DNA from: Nostoc linckia FACHB-104
GTDB lineage: Bacteria; Cyanobacteriota; Cyanobacteriia; Cyanobacteriales; Nostocaceae
Assembly (NCBI RefSeq): GCF_014696615.1
Contig: NZ_JACJQJ010000007.1
Span: forward strand, 62,001 to 126,000
Length of the DNA: 64,000 nt
Reading direction: 5' to 3'
A program made the position numbers and the translations under genes. This document shows positions 63,572-64,000 of this stretch, piece by piece. Each line of letters opens with the position of its first letter. Position 1 is the first letter of the stretch. The notes under the pieces were generated by a model, which saw only the letters and a list, made by a program, of their open reading frames with translations, did no database searches and was not told the DNA's origin.

Positions 63572-64000
63572 ATGAAGACTCAAAAGAACCGAAACACTCT
63601 GCGGCAATCACTGGCAGTTTTCCGTTATAGCGGACGAGCTATTGGCTTGGTTTGGACTACTAGCCGTGCTTTGACGATTATTCTTGCTACTTTAACTTTA
63701 GTAGCTGGTCTTTTACCAGCTGCGATCGCTTACATTGGTAAGTTAATTGTGGATGCAGTGGTATTATCTGCCCAAGCTGGAGCAGATGGCGATATTTCTC
63801 GTCCTCTATTGTCTGTAGGATTAGAAGCGATCGCAGTCATTGTATTAGCTGGTAGTCAACGGGGTTTGACTATTTGTCAATCACTGTTGCGGGCACTACT
63901 AGGTCAGCGAGTAAATTTACTGATTTTAGAAAAGTCCCTCACTCTCGATTTAAAGTATTTTGAAGACTCGGAATTTTATGACAAGCTGCTGAATGCGCGG
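63572..64000 (+). CDS. ABC exporter, N-terminal part (runs off the window)
   Basis: 143 residues from ATG 63572 to the window edge. 'LRQSLAVFRYSGRAIGLVWTTSRALTIILATLTLVAGLLPAAIAYIGKLIVDAVV' marks the first transmembrane helices of a type I ABC exporter; 'QRVNLLILEKSLTLDLKYFEDSEFYDKLLNAR' is the coupling-helix region. The ATPase domain lies beyond the edge. Substrate cannot be inferred. Divergent from the TIGR04376 gene. Confidence 0.85.
   Translation, partial: MKTQKNRNTLRQSLAVFRYSGRAIGLVWTTSRALTIILATLTLVAGLLPAAIAYIGKLIVDAVVLSAQAGADGDISRPLLSVGLEAIAVIVLAGSQRGLTICQSLLRALLGQRVNLLILEKSLTLDLKYFEDSEFYDKLLNAR

Overview
The window reads as chromosome from a filamentous, heterocyst-type cyanobacterium (Nostoc/Anabaena/Calothrix relatives). 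Supporting signs are the very frequent HIP1 octamer GCGATCGC, heptanucleotide tandem repeats in spacers, small dispersed palindromic repeats and MITE-like elements, a complete cyanobacterial-type gas vesicle cluster, and cyanobacterial families (Tab2, TIGR04376, DUF4330, CHASE2 kinases, MHYT and ethylene-receptor-like kinases). The species cannot be named from the sequence alone.

Layout. 0.1-0.7 kb: secreted SH3-repeat protein. 0.9-10.9 kb: gas vesicle locus, mostly on the minus strand, in the order gvpA-gvpA-gvpC-gvpN-gvpJ-gvpK-gvpF-gvpG, then gvpV (flipped to plus), gvpW, a two-domain ArsA-type ATPase and a CDC48-like double AAA ATPase. 11.3-30.2 kb: housekeeping and signalling genes (proA, M48 protease, PPP phosphatase, sulfurtransferase, MnmC-like methyltransferase, HD-GYP regulator, glmU, isoaspartyl peptidase, DUF2256 protein, GAF sensor, pyrD, a membrane-anchored HTH-like protein). 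30.5-33.3 kb: the most unusual region, a Ro60 orthologue (rsr) preceded by five and followed by one tRNA-like RNA, each carrying a Y-RNA Ro-binding module. 33.5-46.5 kb: signalling and transport (receiver protein, ethylene-receptor-like hybrid kinase, sugar porter, CHASE2 Ser/Thr kinase, NYN protein, leuA, MHYT kinase). 46.9-64 kb: acetyltransferase, recQ, pheS, surE, metallo-beta-lactamase-fold protein, a large structured-RNA candidate, ribF, moxR, tautomerase, cobM, lgt, tab2, a PmbA-like protein, a short ABC permease, a lipoprotein, a TIGR04376 protein and the start of an ABC exporter.

How parts work together. The gvp genes encode the gas vesicle shell (GvpA), outer reinforcement (GvpC) and assembly factors (GvpN, J, K, F, G, V, W); the ArsA-like and AAA ATPases follow in the same direction and may act in assembly or turnover. 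In the Ro locus the RNA array and protein probably form Y-RNA/Ro particles. The rsr leader repeats the Ro-binding hairpin over the ribosome binding site, which suggests autoregulation.

Spacers are rich in repeats: a MITE family whose terminal repeat supplies the stop codons of two signalling genes, another with co-varying ends, three copies of a 20-32 bp palindrome, and a small dispersed repeat inserted in frame in a receiver domain.
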